64,000 nt of DNA from Pegoplata infirma (GCA_963921195.1 OY992539.1:209502035-209566034), one strand, 5' to 3'; shown: positions 33,119 to 45,430, counted from the first letter of the stretch. Notes: a model not told the origin generated them from the letters alone. A program made the numbers and translations.

Positions 33119-33650
33119 ATGGAAGCCTTAACGCGTTCATTAAATTACGAACTACCAAAAGAATTACGTTTCGATCAAGACGCTCAACATATTTTGGAAA
33201 ATAGTCATTTCTCAGTGCCAGACGATAATACCGCTACAATAACCTTGGCCTCCACACCCACTATTACAAGCCTTGAATCAGCCGCCACCCATCATCCTAC
33301 CGCTAGTGACTTTTTCAAAAGTATAGGTGCCTTCTTAGTAAAATCTACGCAATTGCAATTACCAAAATCAAATCCCTTGGATACCTCATCTTTACCTTCA
33401 GCATCTTTTGCAGCAATAGATTCAACATCAGCAGACTCTATTTCAAATATGGATTTTACCGGCAATCATTTGTTATTAGATACACGAAATTATAATTCAG
33501 CTATGGATGATTTGCAAAAACAGCTAGAATATGATAAATTTATGAATGAAATATGGATTGGCATCGTTTTGACATTGATTTTAATATCGATGATATTTTG
33601 TTTTTGTTCCTGTTTTCTATATCATCAGTTTCGAATGTGGAAAAGAAATT
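33119..33650 (+). CDS. comm: commissureless-family membrane protein, coding exon 1
   Basis: Commissureless proteins are sorting receptors that divert Robo from the growth-cone surface to endosomes so that axons can cross the midline; they are type-III-like, without a cleavable signal peptide. This exon encodes residues 1-177: an N-terminal S/T-rich region with no signal sequence, then one hydrophobic segment at about 145-167 (starting WIGIVLTL, cysteine-rich at its end), then the basic juxtamembrane [11 protein letters not shown]. The ATG has A at -3 and G at +4. The exon ends at a consensus donor ATT/GTAAGT (33650/33651) in phase 1; read-through would stop after two more codons. It joins 45552. 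The family call rests on topology plus tail motifs in exon 2. Whether it is comm, comm2 or comm3 cannot be settled here. Confidence 0.8.
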
Positions 33651-33939
33651 GTAAGTAGTACTTTTATCTTTTAATCTTATTTTATATTTTAAATATTTTT
33701 TTTGTTAATTAAAACAATTTTTATTAGAATTTTATGGGTTAGTGTAAATGCGGTAAATTTTTAAAAAATTATATTTTAAAGAAATTCAAAATTATTTACA
33801 CAAAAAAAACTCAATAAACGACTTTTATGAACAAATTCATAAAATTTATTAATACAAAAATAATATTTATTAACTTTTTCATAATACTTATAAACTTTTT
33901 CATAGTTTTTATGAAGAAATCATTTTTTTTTTAATTTTT

Positions 33940-34000
33940 AATAAATTCAACCTAACGGAGAACTGGTATCGCTACCAACTAGCCTACGGGGACTAAAATA
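33940..34000 (-). repeat. possible tRNA-derived fragment
   Basis: On the minus strand CCGTAGGCTAGTTGGTAGCG resembles a tRNA A box with D-arm, and GGTTGAATTT follows at roughly B-box distance. No anticodon stem or acceptor can be built, so it is at best a tRNA-related SINE remnant. Confidence 0.25.
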
Positions 34001-34108
34001 ATAATATGTGAAATTTAAGAACTATTTGCATTTTTTCATAAATACTATGAAAATGTTCAAAAATTTAATGAAAAAGTTCATAATTTTTATATATTTGTTC
34101 ATAAATAC

Positions 34109-34336
34109 TAGAGTAGTCAATTATTCGACTTTTAAGTTGGTTCGAATAATTAAAATAATTGTTTTTGTTCTTTCTATCAAACGATTAAATCTAAAAAATC
34201 ATTCGATTAATCGAGGAGACTAACAAATAAAAAAAGTGGTTATTGAAAAATATTTTTATTAAAAACTTAAAAATGAAATAATTAATATTTATTTAACAAA
34301 TTTTTTTTTAATTATTCTAATCGGTTGAAAAGTTTA
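34109..34336. mobile_element. hAT-like MITE, copy 2 of the TAGAGTTGTCAA family
   Basis: The left end TAGAGTAGTCAATTATTCGA and right end TTCTAATCGGTTGAAAAGTTTA match the two ends of the element at 12602-13401 in opposite orientation. A perfect 8-bp duplication ATAAATAC flanks it (34101-34108, 34337-34344). The interior retains ATTCGATTAATCGA. It is 228 bp, an internally deleted member. Confidence 0.8.
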
Positions 34337-34456
34337 ATAAATACTATGAATTTGGTTCATTGGCAAATATTTTTTTTTCTCTGTATACAACGATTCACTA
34401 TTTTTTCTTCTTTTGAATTTTATAAACATTAACTGAAAAAAAAAAATATTTTTCTA

Positions 34457-34622
34457 TTTTGAGTAGGTTTATTCTAGCTCGAGGTCATTATTTTCTTTAC
34501 TAATTAAAACCATGATATTCTTATAGAATAATTCTCAAGAAAATTATTTTTCTGTTTAAATTTATTTATGTTGGTCATGTTTGCAAGACTTAATCGACAT
34601 GTGTTTCGGAATTTGTCAGATA
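34457..34622. mobile_element. half copy of the CTCGAGGTCATTAT foldback
   Basis: TTTTGAGTAGGTTTATTC, TAGCTCGAGGTCATTATTTT and CGACATGTGTTTCGGAATTT follow in the same order as in the left arm of the element at 54116-54496. The mirrored right arm is missing. Confidence 0.65.
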
Positions 34623-34870
34623 AACACTGAAATGTACCAACATATTTACCCCGAAAATATTTTAGCGGATTTTTTTTTTTGTCCAAAATTTTACAAATTT
34701 TTTTAAACATTTTTTTTAAAAAAACATTTTCTTGCGTTTTTATTTCACCAAAAATTTTTTACCGCTGAAATCATAATTTTGTATTAAGCTTAAAATTAAT
34801 TTATTAAATCAATCATTATATTAATTGACTTTAAATAAAAACTTGATAAAATTTTTGATTAAAATCAAAA
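34623..34870. other. AT-rich intronic DNA
   Basis: No repeat family or coding sequence is recognised. Confidence 0.3.
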
Positions 34871-35034
34871 AAATTATTGATTGAAAAAAAAAATCAATTA
34901 ATCACCTAATTTTGTAATGATTGATATAACAACTTTCTTCATCGGAGGAGTTTCATTAAAAAAATTAATTGAATCCGCGTTTTTGTTGATTGAAATTCGT
35001 TTTCAATTCTATCTGTGTATTGAATAATTTTCCA

Positions 35035-37165
35035 GAATCCGAGACTTTTTCTCAAAATATCTGAGACTTTTTCTAGGCATAAGAAAATGGTCTCAGAATC
35101 AGAGCCTTTTTTCTATAGAAAAAAGTCTCAGAATCTGAACTTTCGAAAAATGTTTCAGAATCTGAGACGTTTTTTATACGAAAATATCTCGCAATCTGAG
35201 ACTTTTCTATTCACAAAATCGCTCAGAATCTTAAAGAATAATTTTCAAGAATCTGAGACTTTCTATAGAAAAACGGTATCAAAATATCTGAGACTTTTTC
35301 TAGGTATAAGAAATAGGTCTCAGACTCATAGACTTTTCTTCTATAGATAAAAAAACTCAGAATTTGGACTTTTTTTATTAAAAAAATGTATCAGAATCTG
35401 AGACTTTTTCTATTTCTTTTTTTATTCAAAAAATATTTCAGAATCTGAAACTTTTTCTATTCACAAAATATCTCAGAATCTCAGACTTTTACTATAGGAA
35501 AAATGTATCCGAATCTGAGACTCTTTCTATTCAAAAAATGTATCAGAATCTGAGACTTTTTCTATACACAAAATATCTCAGAATCTGAAACTTTTTCTAT
35601 TCAAAAAATGTGTCAGAATCTGAGACTTTTTCTACGAAAATGTCTCAGAATCTTAAACATTTTTTATACGAAAAATGTCTAAGAATCTGAAATTTTTTCT
35701 TAACGAAAAATCTCTCAGAATCTGAAAATTTTTTTATACGAAAAATGTCTCAGAATCTGAGACATTTTCTATAGGAAAACTATCTCAGAATCTGAGACCT
35801 TTTCTATAGGAAAAATGTCTCAGAATCTGAGACTTTTTCTATTGGAAAAATGTCACAGAATCTGTGACTTCTTCTATGTCTCAGAATCTGAAATTTTTTC
35901 TTTACGAAAAATGTCTGAGAATCTGTGACATTTTCTACTCAAAAAATGTCTCAGAATCTGAGACTTTTTCTATACGAAAAATGTCTCAGAATCTGAGATT
36001 TTTTCTATACGAAAAATGTCTCAGAAGCTGAGATTTTTTCTGTATGAAAAATGTCTCAGAATCTGAGACTTTTTCTATACGAAAAATGTCTCAGAATTTA
36101 AGACTTTTTATATTGGAAAAATTTCACAGAATCTGAGACTTTTTCTATGTCTTAGAATCTGAAATTTTTTCTTTACGAAAAATGTCTCGGAATCTGAGAT
36201 TTTTTCTATAGGAAAAATGTCTGAGAACCTGAGATTTATTCTTTACGAAAAATGTCTCAGAATCGGAGAATTTTTCTATACGAAAAATGTCTCAGAATCT
36301 GAGACTTTTTCTATACGAAAAATGTCTCAGAATCTTAGACTTTTTCTATACGAAAAATTTCACAGAATATCACACTTTTTCTATGTCTCCGAATCTGAAA
36401 TTTTTTCTTTACGAAAAATGTCTTGAAATCTGAGACTTTTTCTATAGGAAAAATGTCTCAGAACATGAGACTTTTTTTATAGGAAAAATGTTTTAGAATC
36501 TGAGACTTTTTCTATAAGGAAAATATTTCAGAATCTAAGACATTTTCTATACGAAAAATGTCTCACTTTGTCTACTCGAAAAATGTATCGGAATCTGAGA
36601 CTTTTTATAGGAAAAATGTTTTAGAATCTGAGACATTTTCTATACGAAAAATGTCTCACTTTGTCTACTCGAAAAATGTCTCACAATCTGACACTTTTTC
36701 TGTTGAAAAATGTCTCAGAATCTGACACTTTTTCTATAGGAAAATTTCTCAGAATCTGAGACTTTTTCTATACGAGAAATGTCTTAGAATCTGAATCACA
36801 TTTTTCACATTTCTATGTGAAAAATGTCTCGGAATCTGAAAATGTTTCTATACGAAAAATGTTTCAAAATCTGAGACTTTTTCTATTGAAAAAATATTAC
36901 AGAATCTGTGACTTTTTCTATGTCTTAGAATCTGAAATTTTTTCTTTACGAAAAATGTCTCAGAATCTGAGAGTTTTTCTTTACGAAAAATGTCTGAGAA
37001 TCTGAAATTTTTTTTATACGAGACTTTTTAAGACTTTTTCTATACGAAAAATATCTCAGAAACTGAGATTTTTTCTATAGGAAAAATGCTAAGACTTTCT
37101 CTGTACAAAAAATGTCACAGAATCTTATTTTTTTTCTATACGAAAAAAGTCTCCTCTTGAAAAAG
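35035..37165 (+). repeat. 35-bp satellite, array S5a
   Basis: About 60 units in the TCTCAGAATCTGAGA-CTTTTTCTATACGAAAAATG orientation, many with the CTATACG variant. Divergence between neighbouring units is high, in contrast to the identity between S5a and S5b. Frames such as the 87-aa and 69-aa ones are satellite translations. Confidence 0.93.
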
Positions 37166-37265
37166 ACTCAGACTCCGGTTAAAATTATCGGATTTGGATC
37201 AAATTAACTTAAAATTTTATTTTGTCTCCAACGCAAGGAAAACAATCGAGATTTTTTTATTACAT

Positions 37266-37635
37266 TTTTTATTCCCAACACCACTCTGTGGTACAGGGTA
37301 TAATGTGTTTGTGCTGATGTTTGTAACTACCCGAAATATTGGTCCTCAAGTATACCGATCGACTCAGAATGACTTTTTGAGTCGATTTAGCGATGTCCGT
37401 CCATCCGTCCGTCTGTCTGTCTGTCTGTCCATATAAACGGTGTAAACACGATACAGGTCGCAATTTTAAATCAATTGACTTGAAACTTGAAACTTAAGCC
37501 TCTTTTGGCCCAAGGACGAAGCCTATTGAAATTAGAAAAAATCAGTCCATATTTAGACCTAGCCCCCATACAAAGGTCTTTTTTAGTTTTGGCTCAAATG
37601 ACTCTAATAGCCGCATTTTAATAGGTACCTTTTCG
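37266..37635 (+). mobile_element. mini-me element g1, cut by the duplication breakpoint
   Basis: CCCAACACCACTCTGTGGTA opens the element; the core ACCGATCGACTCAGAATGAC and a GTCCGTCCATCCGTCCGTCT tract follow (about 37394-37430). It stops at 37635 in ATAGGTACCTTTTCG, exactly at the duplication junction, whereas the second copy continues to its true 3' end. Confidence 0.75.
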
Positions 37636-40400
37636 AAATTATTGATTGAAAAAAAAAATCAATTAATCACCTAATTTTGTAATGATTGATATAACAACTT
37701 TCTTCATCGGAGGAGTTTCATTAAAAAAATTAATTGAATCCGCGTTTTTGTTGATTGAAATTCGTTTTCAATTCTATCTGTGTATTGAATAATTTTCCAG
37801 AATCCGAGACTTTTTCTCAAAATATCTGAGACTTTTTCTAGGCATAAGAAAATGGTCTCAGAATCAGAGCCTTTTTTCTATAGAAAAAAGTCTCAGAATC
37901 TGAACTTTCGAAAAATGTTTCAGAATCTGAGACGTTTTTTATACGAAAATATCTCGCAATCTGAGACTTTTCTATTCACAAAATCGCTCAGAATCTTAAA
38001 GAATAATTTTCAAGAATCTGAGACTTTCTATAGAAAAACGGTATCAAAATATCTGAGACTTTTTCTAGGTATAAGAAATAGGTCTCAGACTCATAGACTT
38101 TTCTTCTATAGATAAAAAAACTCAGAATTTGGACTTTTTTTATTAAAAAAATGTATCAGAATCTGAGACTTTTTCTATTTCTTTTTTTATTCAAAAAATA
38201 TTTCAGAATCTGAAACTTTTTCTATTCACAAAATATCTCAGAATCTCAGACTTTTACTATAGGAAAAATGTATCCGAATCTGAGACTCTTTCTATTCAAA
38301 AAATGTATCAGAATCTGAGACTTTTTCTATACACAAAATATCTCAGAATCTGAAACTTTTTCTATTCAAAAAATGTGTCAGAATCTGAGACTTTTTCTAC
38401 GAAAATGTCTCAGAATCTTAAACATTTTTTATACGAAAAATGTCTAAGAATCTGAAATTTTTTCTTAACGAAAAATCTCTCAGAATCTGAAAATTTTTTT
38501 ATACGAAAAATGTCTCAGAATCTGAGACATTTTCTATAGGAAAACTATCTCAGAATCTGAGACCTTTTCTATAGGAAAAATGTCTCAGAATCTGAGACTT
38601 TTTCTATTGGAAAAATGTCACAGAATCTGTGACTTCTTCTATGTCTCAGAATCTGAAATTTTTTCTTTACGAAAAATGTCTGAGAATCTGTGACATTTTC
38701 TACTCAAAAAATGTCTCAGAATCTGAGACTTTTTCTATACGAAAAATGTCTCAGAATCTGAGATTTTTTCTATACGAAAAATGTCTCAGAAGCTGAGATT
38801 TTTTCTGTATGAAAAATGTCTCAGAATCTGAGACTTTTTCTATACGAAAAATGTCTCAGAATTTAAGACTTTTTATATTGGAAAAATTTCACAGAATCTG
38901 AGACTTTTTCTATGTCTTAGAATCTGAAATTTTTTCTTTACGAAAAATGTCTCGGAATCTGAGATTTTTTCTATAGGAAAAATGTCTGAGAACCTGAGAT
39001 TTATTCTTTACGAAAAATGTCTCAGAATCGGAGAATTTTTCTATACGAAAAATGTCTCAGAATCTGAGACTTTTTCTATACGAAAAATGTCTCAGAATCT
39101 TAGACTTTTTCTATACGAAAAATTTCACAGAATATCACACTTTTTCTATGTCTCCGAATCTGAAATTTTTTCTTTACGAAAAATGTCTTGAAATCTGAGA
39201 CTTTTTCTATAGGAAAAATGTCTCAGAACATGAGACTTTTTTTATAGGAAAAATGTTTTAGAATCTGAGACTTTTTCTATAAGGAAAATATTTCAGAATC
39301 TAAGACATTTTCTATACGAAAAATGTCTCACTTTGTCTACTCGAAAAATGTATCGGAATCTGAGACTTTTTATAGGAAAAATGTTTTAGAATCTGAGACA
39401 TTTTCTATACGAAAAATGTCTCACTTTGTCTACTCGAAAAATGTCTCACAATCTGACACTTTTTCTGTTGAAAAATGTCTCAGAATCTGACACTTTTTCT
39501 ATAGGAAAATTTCTCAGAATCTGAGACTTTTTCTATACGAGAAATGTCTTAGAATCTGAATCACATTTTTCACATTTCTATGTGAAAAATGTCTCGGAAT
39601 CTGAAAATGTTTCTATACGAAAAATGTTTCAAAATCTGAGACTTTTTCTATTGAAAAAATATTACAGAATCTGTGACTTTTTCTATGTCTTAGAATCTGA
39701 AATTTTTTCTTTACGAAAAATGTCTCAGAATCTGAGAGTTTTTCTTTACGAAAAATGTCTGAGAATCTGAAATTTTTTTTATACGAGACTTTTTAAGACT
39801 TTTTCTATACGAAAAATATCTCAGAAACTGAGATTTTTTCTATAGGAAAAATGCTAAGACTTTCTCTGTACAAAAAATGTCACAGAATCTTATTTTTTTT
39901 CTATACGAAAAAAGTCTCCTCTTGAAAAAGACTCAGACTCCGGTTAAAATTATCGGATTTGGATCAAATTAACTTAAAATTTTATTTTGTCTCCAACGCA
40001 AGGAAAACAATCGAGATTTTTTTATTACATTTTTTATTCCCAACACCACTCTGTGGTACAGGGTATAATGTGTTTGTGCTGATGTTTGTAACTACCCGAA
40101 ATATTGGTCCTCAAGTATACCGATCGACTCAGAATGACTTTTTGAGTCGATTTAGCGATGTCCGTCCATCCGTCCGTCTGTCTGTCTGTCTGTCCATATA
40201 AACGGTGTAAACACGATACAGGTCGCAATTTTAAATCAATTGACTTGAAACTTGAAACTTAAGCCTCTTTTGGCCCAAGGACGAAGCCTATTGAAATTAG
40301 AAAAAATCAGTCCATATTTAGACCTAGCCCCCATACAAAGGTCTTTTTTAGTTTTGGCTCAAATGACTCTAATAGCCGCATTTTAATAGGTACCTTTTCG
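37636..40400. repeat. 2765-bp tandem duplication, second copy
   Basis: Second, apparently identical copy of 34871-37635. Its right edge runs on into unique mini-me sequence (AAATTTGGCAGGTAATC at 40401). Confidence 0.93.
37800..39930 (+). repeat. 35-bp satellite, array S5b
   Basis: This is the duplicate of array S5a inside the second 2765-bp copy, matching it unit for unit including degenerate units. Confidence 0.93.
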
Positions 40401-40846
40401 AAATTTGGCAGGTAATCATGTTTCATTCACACAAATCAGCATTCCGAATTTTAAAGAAATCGGACCAGTTCTTCTTGTAGCCCCCATACAAACCACCTTC
40501 CCGATTTTCACATAAATCTCTAAAATTTCATGAAAATAGAAAATATTTAATTAAAATTCTGTTTGTGTATGTTAAACGCGTACTTTAATAACCTTATCAA
40601 ATCTGATTATCATCGAACCATTTTTGGACTTAGGTCCCATGTGAAAATTTCGCCCGATATTCAATTGTCAACAAAAAGAAGCCTATTCCAGTCAAATTTG
40701 ATTTGTGAGTGCTTTCTACACTTATTAAAGATTTGACAAAATATAGATCTAATCAGTCCATGTTTAAACTTGGGACCCATTTTCCGGGAAACTCTGGTGT
40801 AGGGTATTATATGGTCGGTCTTGACCGACTATAATTTTCTTACTTG
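40031..40846 (+). mobile_element. Helitron-like mini-me element g2, full length
   Basis: Same subfamily as copy c at 4803-5599: head with CACTCTGTGGTACAGGG, core ACCGATCGACTCAGAATGAC, GTCY tract (about 40159-40195), GGAAACTCTGGTGTAGGG, hairpin GGTCGGTCTTGACCGACT (about 40813-40830) and TATAATTTTCTTACTTG at the 3' end. It is the pre-duplication, intact version of g1. Confidence 0.75.
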
Positions 40847-40849
40847 TTT

Positions 40850-41715
40850 TTTTTTTTTAATTTCCAACAATCTCAAAACTTTGATTAACCGAGATTTTTT
40901 TTATAACGTAGCATTGAGTAATCCCGCCTAACGGCTTTTTTTTTCTTTATCTCTAGGTAAAATTTTACCAATCCCCCTATAAAACTTAACCTAAAAACTT
41001 ATAAACAAAAACATTCCATAAAATTTTCTAAACTTCGATTATCTAAATCAGTTAAAGTGTTTATTATTTAAAATTCTTTTAACGTTTTTTTTGAATAATA
41101 ACAAATGCAAAAATGTTTTCCTTGTGCGTAGTAAAGTATTTGTGGGTTGGAGAAATCTAATCAGTCAATCAATTTTATACGTTTTCAATAACTTAAATTG
41201 GCCAAAAGTCGTTAAACGGAAGTGAAATTAATGCAATAAAAAAACGAAATTTTCAAGTTTATGGTTTAAAAAGTAAACAAACTTTTTAAGCTGATTAAAA
41301 TTAAATTTGTATTAAAATTGAAAACAATTACTGACCTGCGTCATTAAAACATGTGTTAATTTAACAAACATTTAAAGTAAATCCAGTTTTTTAACCTCAA
41401 AAAAAAAAAATGTTTGTGTTTAGACAAACGTCATATTTTCTGCTAACAAATTTCTTGCCCGTTTAAACGCGCCTTAAATAAATAGGTAAAGTCTTTTATG
41501 TGTCCCTTAATATGTTTTAAATATAATCATTATTAAATATAATCAATAATAACTTGTATTATCATATATATCGTATCTTCAAAATGGACTAGTTTATACA
41601 TCTGATTATTTTAGATCATATATAACTGGAATTATTCAGATTTACTCCAAATATGTCTATATGTGCTTCCTAAAGCTCAGGTTCAAAAATTGAGTATATG
41701 TGGCCGCTATGGCAT
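40850..41715. other. AT-rich intronic DNA with a solo MITE end
   Basis: A right end of the GGATTACT family occurs at about 40900-40928 (GCATTGAGTAATCCCGCC). The rest is AT-rich without recognisable genes or repeats. Confidence 0.4.
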
Positions 41716-41716
41716 C

Positions 41717-42110
41717 CCGAGTGAAAAAGTTTTGATATAATCATATATTTTTGAATTATAATTATATATAAATTGATCCATCACTTGATCCCAAAACTGG
41801 AGGATCCAAAATTATATGATTATTATTTGATATAATTAGATCCCAAAAATGGAACGGTAAATTTCATCTAATTTGATATTGAAGATCATATTATAATTAT
41901 ATCTAATAAGATATAATTATATATTATTGTATCTTAGTAGATCCATTTTTATATCTTAGTAGATCCATTTGATTACAGTTTCATTTTTGGGATCTAATTA
42001 TATCTAATTATATCAAATACGATCTGATAAGATATAATCATATATTTTTGGACCCTCCATTTTTGGGATCAAATTATATACAGCGCCGTACTATTTTTTT
42101 AGTCCGGATA
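41717..42110. mobile_element. GATC/ATATC-rich foldback element
   Basis: The same family as the start of the window: TTTTGGGATCTAATTATATC, ATATCAAATACGATCTGATA and CAGCGCCGTACTATTTTTTT near the right end, the last matching TACGGCGCC at 51-59 in reverse. End pair CCCGAGTGAAAAAG at left and the mirrored CTTTTTTTAGTCCGG-like end at right are loosely inverted. Confidence 0.5.
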
Positions 42111-43000
42111 TACATATTTTTGGATAGGTTCATTTTAGATCATATATCATTTCTATCAAATATACTCAATTAAACGAGTTTTGATTACCAAACATTTATT
42201 CACATCTAAATTGCAAATTGACATTAATTTATTCACAAAAAAAATTTAAATTCACACGCAATTATTTTTTTATTTACGTAGCAAAAGTAAATATTTAACC
42301 GGTTTTATTGTATTGTTTAATCGAAATAAGTTTATGAACTCTTATCAATTTTCAAGAGCTTAAAAATTTAGAAAATAATCTATAACACGCTTTAGTGGTA
42401 GACGCAGCAAATTTTAGACATCAGCAGCGCCAGCATTTCAAATAAAAACAATATTTGTGCAAAAAAAACATAAACAAAAAAAGTTTTCTATATTTCACCT
42501 TGATTTAAAAGATTAAATTTATTTACTAAAAAATTAAGTGGAACAAAATTTGTTTAACTAAATAGTATAGCAAAAAGTAAATAACGTTAGAAGTAGATAA
42601 CTGATATTTTATTTAAGAAGATGACATTTTGCAATGTTGACAGCTGTCAACTACAGCTGAACAAAATATGTAAACAAACTAAAATAAACATATTTAAACA
42701 AACTCTATAAGCAGGGGACAAAGAAATGTTTTTTTTTTTTAATTTTAATTTAAATATGAAAAAGATAATGAAAAAAACTAAATAAAATTGTTATAAATTG
42801 TAAAAATAAAATAATTTATTAACCTTCCCTTGGATAAAAGGAAAGATTCTACATTTTAAGATTCGGGAGTCTTTGGTTCAATAGTTATAAAAAAGTACCA
42901 ATATTTTTTTTTGTACCCCGTTTTTGACCTCTTAGAATCGAAGTTTTCAAAAGCATCCTAGAGTAGGATCCTAGCTACAAAATTTTCTAGTTTAAAAGAC
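42111..43000. other. AT-rich intronic DNA
   Basis: No repeat family is clearly recognised. Around 42630-42660 the phrase TTGACAGCTGTCAACTACAGCTGA contains a short palindrome (TTGACAGCTGTCAA) with an E-box-like CAGCTG. Confidence 0.3.
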
Positions 43001-43160
43001 CATTATCTTTAGCAACCGTAAAAGCACTAATGTACAATTTTCACCCTTTTGGTATCATAAATTCCCTCAAGTATTTTTTTTCAAATCAAAAAGTACCACA
43101 GTGCAATTGTTTCCTCATTTCACCCTTTTTGTATAATAAATTCATCAAAGTCTTGTATTC

Positions 43161-43340
43161 ACACAAAAAAAATATAAAAAAGTTGTGTACGTTTTGGGGA
43201 TAATACAACCTATAAAGTGGTTTTGGATAATTTACTTAAGTTTTTTAGATCACAAAATTTTGGTAAGTTATCTAAAAACACTTTATAGGTTGTAATTAAA
43301 CCAAAAACTGCCACAATTTTTTTAATTTTTTTTTGTGTGT
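43161..43340. mobile_element. 180-bp foldback MITE absent from the paired duplicate
   Basis: The ends ACACAAAAAAAATATAAAAA and ATTTTTTTTTGTGTGT, and the inner blocks ACAACCTATAAAGTGGTTTT and AAACACTTTATAGGTTGTAA, are inverted. The corresponding position in unit B (about 44630) reads straight through as CTTATATTCAGAATGTTTTG, an empty site. Confidence 0.7.
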
Positions 43341-43989
43341 TCGGAATGTTTTGTTTCGATTAAGAAGCCTACATTTAAAAAATCAAGATTTGATGACCAT
43401 TATTTCAGAAGATAGAAAAAGTACCAAAGAACACATTTACCCTATTAGAATTAAAACTTTGTAAAAAGTACCTACTTCTGTCGGAGTGTTTTCTCCTGAA
43501 TGATCTTGCATTCAAAACTTCAAGTTTTTAGAACCATGATTTCAGATAAAAGAAAAAGTACCAAAGTACATATTTTTACCCCTTTTATTCAAATAAAATC
43601 GAAATTCATAAAAGGAACTTTCTCTGAATGTTAAAGGTTCCATTATTTCAGCAGAAACAAAAAAGTACCAAAGTACACCATTTTACGACTTATTTTCCGT
43701 TAGAATCGGAATTTTTAAAAAAGTATTTTTTCCAAATTTTAAGTTTCTAGGATCATTATCGCTATTTAAAAATTTGCAAAAAATCTCGGTTTTCCCCTAA
43801 ATTCAAATAATAAAAAAAATATCTCAACATTTTTTTCCTTGACTCCTCTAAAGAGCTTGAGACAAAATTTCATTTGAGATAAAACGATCATTTTAACCCG
43901 TGGCGCCCTTCTGATCACACGACTTTATGAGTATGTGACTTTTGAAAACTAACACTTACTAACAAATACAAAATAAAGACTTTTTTGTC

Positions 43990-44280
43990 TTATATTGCAT
44001 AAGTAGAAGACTTACTGAGTATAAGACTTTTTGAGTAAAAGCCTTTTTGAGTTTATGACTTTTTGCGTATAATACTTTTTTAGTATAAGACTTGTTGAGT
44101 ATAAGAATTTTTGAGTGTTAGACTTTCTGAGTATAAGACTTTTTGAGTATAAGATTTTTGAGTATAAGACTTTTTTAGCGTACGACTTTTGAGTATAAGA
44201 CTTTTTGAGTATAAGACTTTTTTTATCATACGACTTTTGGGTATAAAACTTTTTAGTATAAGGCTTTTTGAATATGTATA
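43990..44280 (+). repeat. 16-bp satellite (GAGTATAAGACTTTTT), unit A
   Basis: About 17 imperfect units of roughly 16 bp. The 93-aa minus-strand frame (SYTQK repeats) is its translation and not a gene. Confidence 0.85.
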
Positions 44281-44289
44281 TTACTTGAT

Positions 44290-44480
44290 TCATGATTGAT
44301 TTTAAAACATTCTATGAATATCCGTCCGTCTGTCTATCGAAAGCACGATGCAGTCAACACTAAACGAGGTAGACTTCTGAAGTTTGTTTTAAGGTCATAG
44401 GTTGGGTAAGTTCTGAAATGGTCCAAATCGGATCAGTGAAACATTTTAATATCAGAAGACATTCAAGGCGATGCACTTGG
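44290..44480. mobile_element. mini-me fragment
   Basis: Contains GATTGATTTTAAAACATTCT, TGAATATCCGTCCGTCTGTC and GGTAGACTTCTGAAGTTTG, the middle blocks of the copy a/b subfamily, without its head or 3' hairpin. A shorter piece (ACTTCTGAAGTTTGGCAAGA) recurs at 45369 in unit B. Confidence 0.6.
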
Positions 44481-44499
44481 ACCCAGGGGATGAAAAATT

Positions 44500-45430
44500 T
44501 AATATTTTTGACCCGCTTACCCTTTTAGTATTATAAAATCCCTCAAATCTTTTTTCAAATCAAAGAGTACCAAAGTGCAATTGTTTCCTCATTTCTCCTT
44601 TTTGTATAATAAATTTACAAAGTCTTATATTCAGAATGTTTTGTTTCGATTATGGATCCTACATTCCAAAACTCAAGTTTTTATGATCATTATTTCAGGA
44701 AATAGAAAAAGTACCAAAAAACACATTTACGCTATTAGAATCAAAACTTTTAAAAAAGTACTTTTGTCGGAGTGTTTTCTCCTGAATGATCTTGCATTCT
44801 AAACTTCAAGTTTTTAGAAATATGATTTCAGATAATGAAAAAGTACCAAAGTACATAGTATTTTTTCCAAATTTGCAAAAAAATCTCGGTTTTTTCCTAA
44901 ATTCAAAAAATTAAAAAAAAAATCTCAACATTTTTTTCCTTGACTCCTCTAAAGAGCTTGAGACAAAATTTCATTTGAGATAAATCCGATCATTTTAACC
45001 GGTGGCGCCCTTCTGATCACATGACTTTTTGAGTTAAAAAGCTTCTTGAAAATGTGACTTTTAAAAACTAACACTTTTAAGTACAAAATAAAGACTATTT
45101 TGTCTTATATTGCATTAGTAGAAGGCTTTCTGAGTATAAGACTTTTTGAGTAAAAGCCTTTTTGAGTTTAAGACCTTTTGCGTATAATACTTTTTAGTAT
45201 AAGACTTTTTGAATATAAGAATTTTTGAGTATAAGGCTTTCTGAGTATAAGACTTTTTGAGTATAAGACTTTTTGAGTATAAGACTTTTTAGCATACGAC
45301 TTTTGAGTATAAGGCTTGTTCAATATGTATGTATTACTTGATCAATGATTGATTTTAAAACACCTCTGAAACTTCTGAAGTTTGGCAAGAATATGTCTTA
45401 AGGTCAAAGACTGGGTATGTTAGGAAATGG
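44500..45430. repeat. diverged tandem duplication, unit B
   Basis: Shorter partner of unit A, lacking the 180-bp MITE. It ends about 110 bp before the second coding exon of the comm-like gene. Confidence 0.75.
45110..45325 (+). repeat. 16-bp satellite (GAGTATAAGACTTTTT), unit B
   Basis: About 13 units of the same 16-bp repeat as at 43990-44280. Confidence 0.85.

Larger units (their letters stand above)
34871..37635. repeat. 2765-bp tandem duplication, first copy
   Basis: This block and 37636-40400 appear identical. Each contains about 60 diverged units of the 35-bp satellite and then the 5' part of a mini-me element. The breakpoint carries the 5-bp microhomology AAATT at 34871, 37636 and 40401. 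All short frames occur twice exactly 2765 bp apart with identical translations. Confidence 0.93.
43000..44470. repeat. diverged tandem duplication, unit A
   Basis: The order of phrases AAAGTACCACAGTGCAATTG, GGAATGTTTTGTTTCGATTA, TGATCTTGCATTC, CCTTGACTCCTCTAAAGAGC, GGTGGCGCCC-like module and a GAGTATAAGACTTTTT array is repeated in 44500-45430. Unit A is longer because it contains the foldback insertion at 43161-43340 and other indels. Confidence 0.75.

Noticed and set aside
42636..42649. TTGACAGCTGTCAA palindrome as a regulatory E-box pair
   Set aside because: A single short palindrome in an intron without neighbouring conserved motifs; chance cannot be excluded.
44012..44293. 93-aa minus-strand frame with SYTQK repeats
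   Set aside because: It is the translation of the 16-bp GAGTATAAGACTTTTT satellite, and the frame is not maintained in the second copy.
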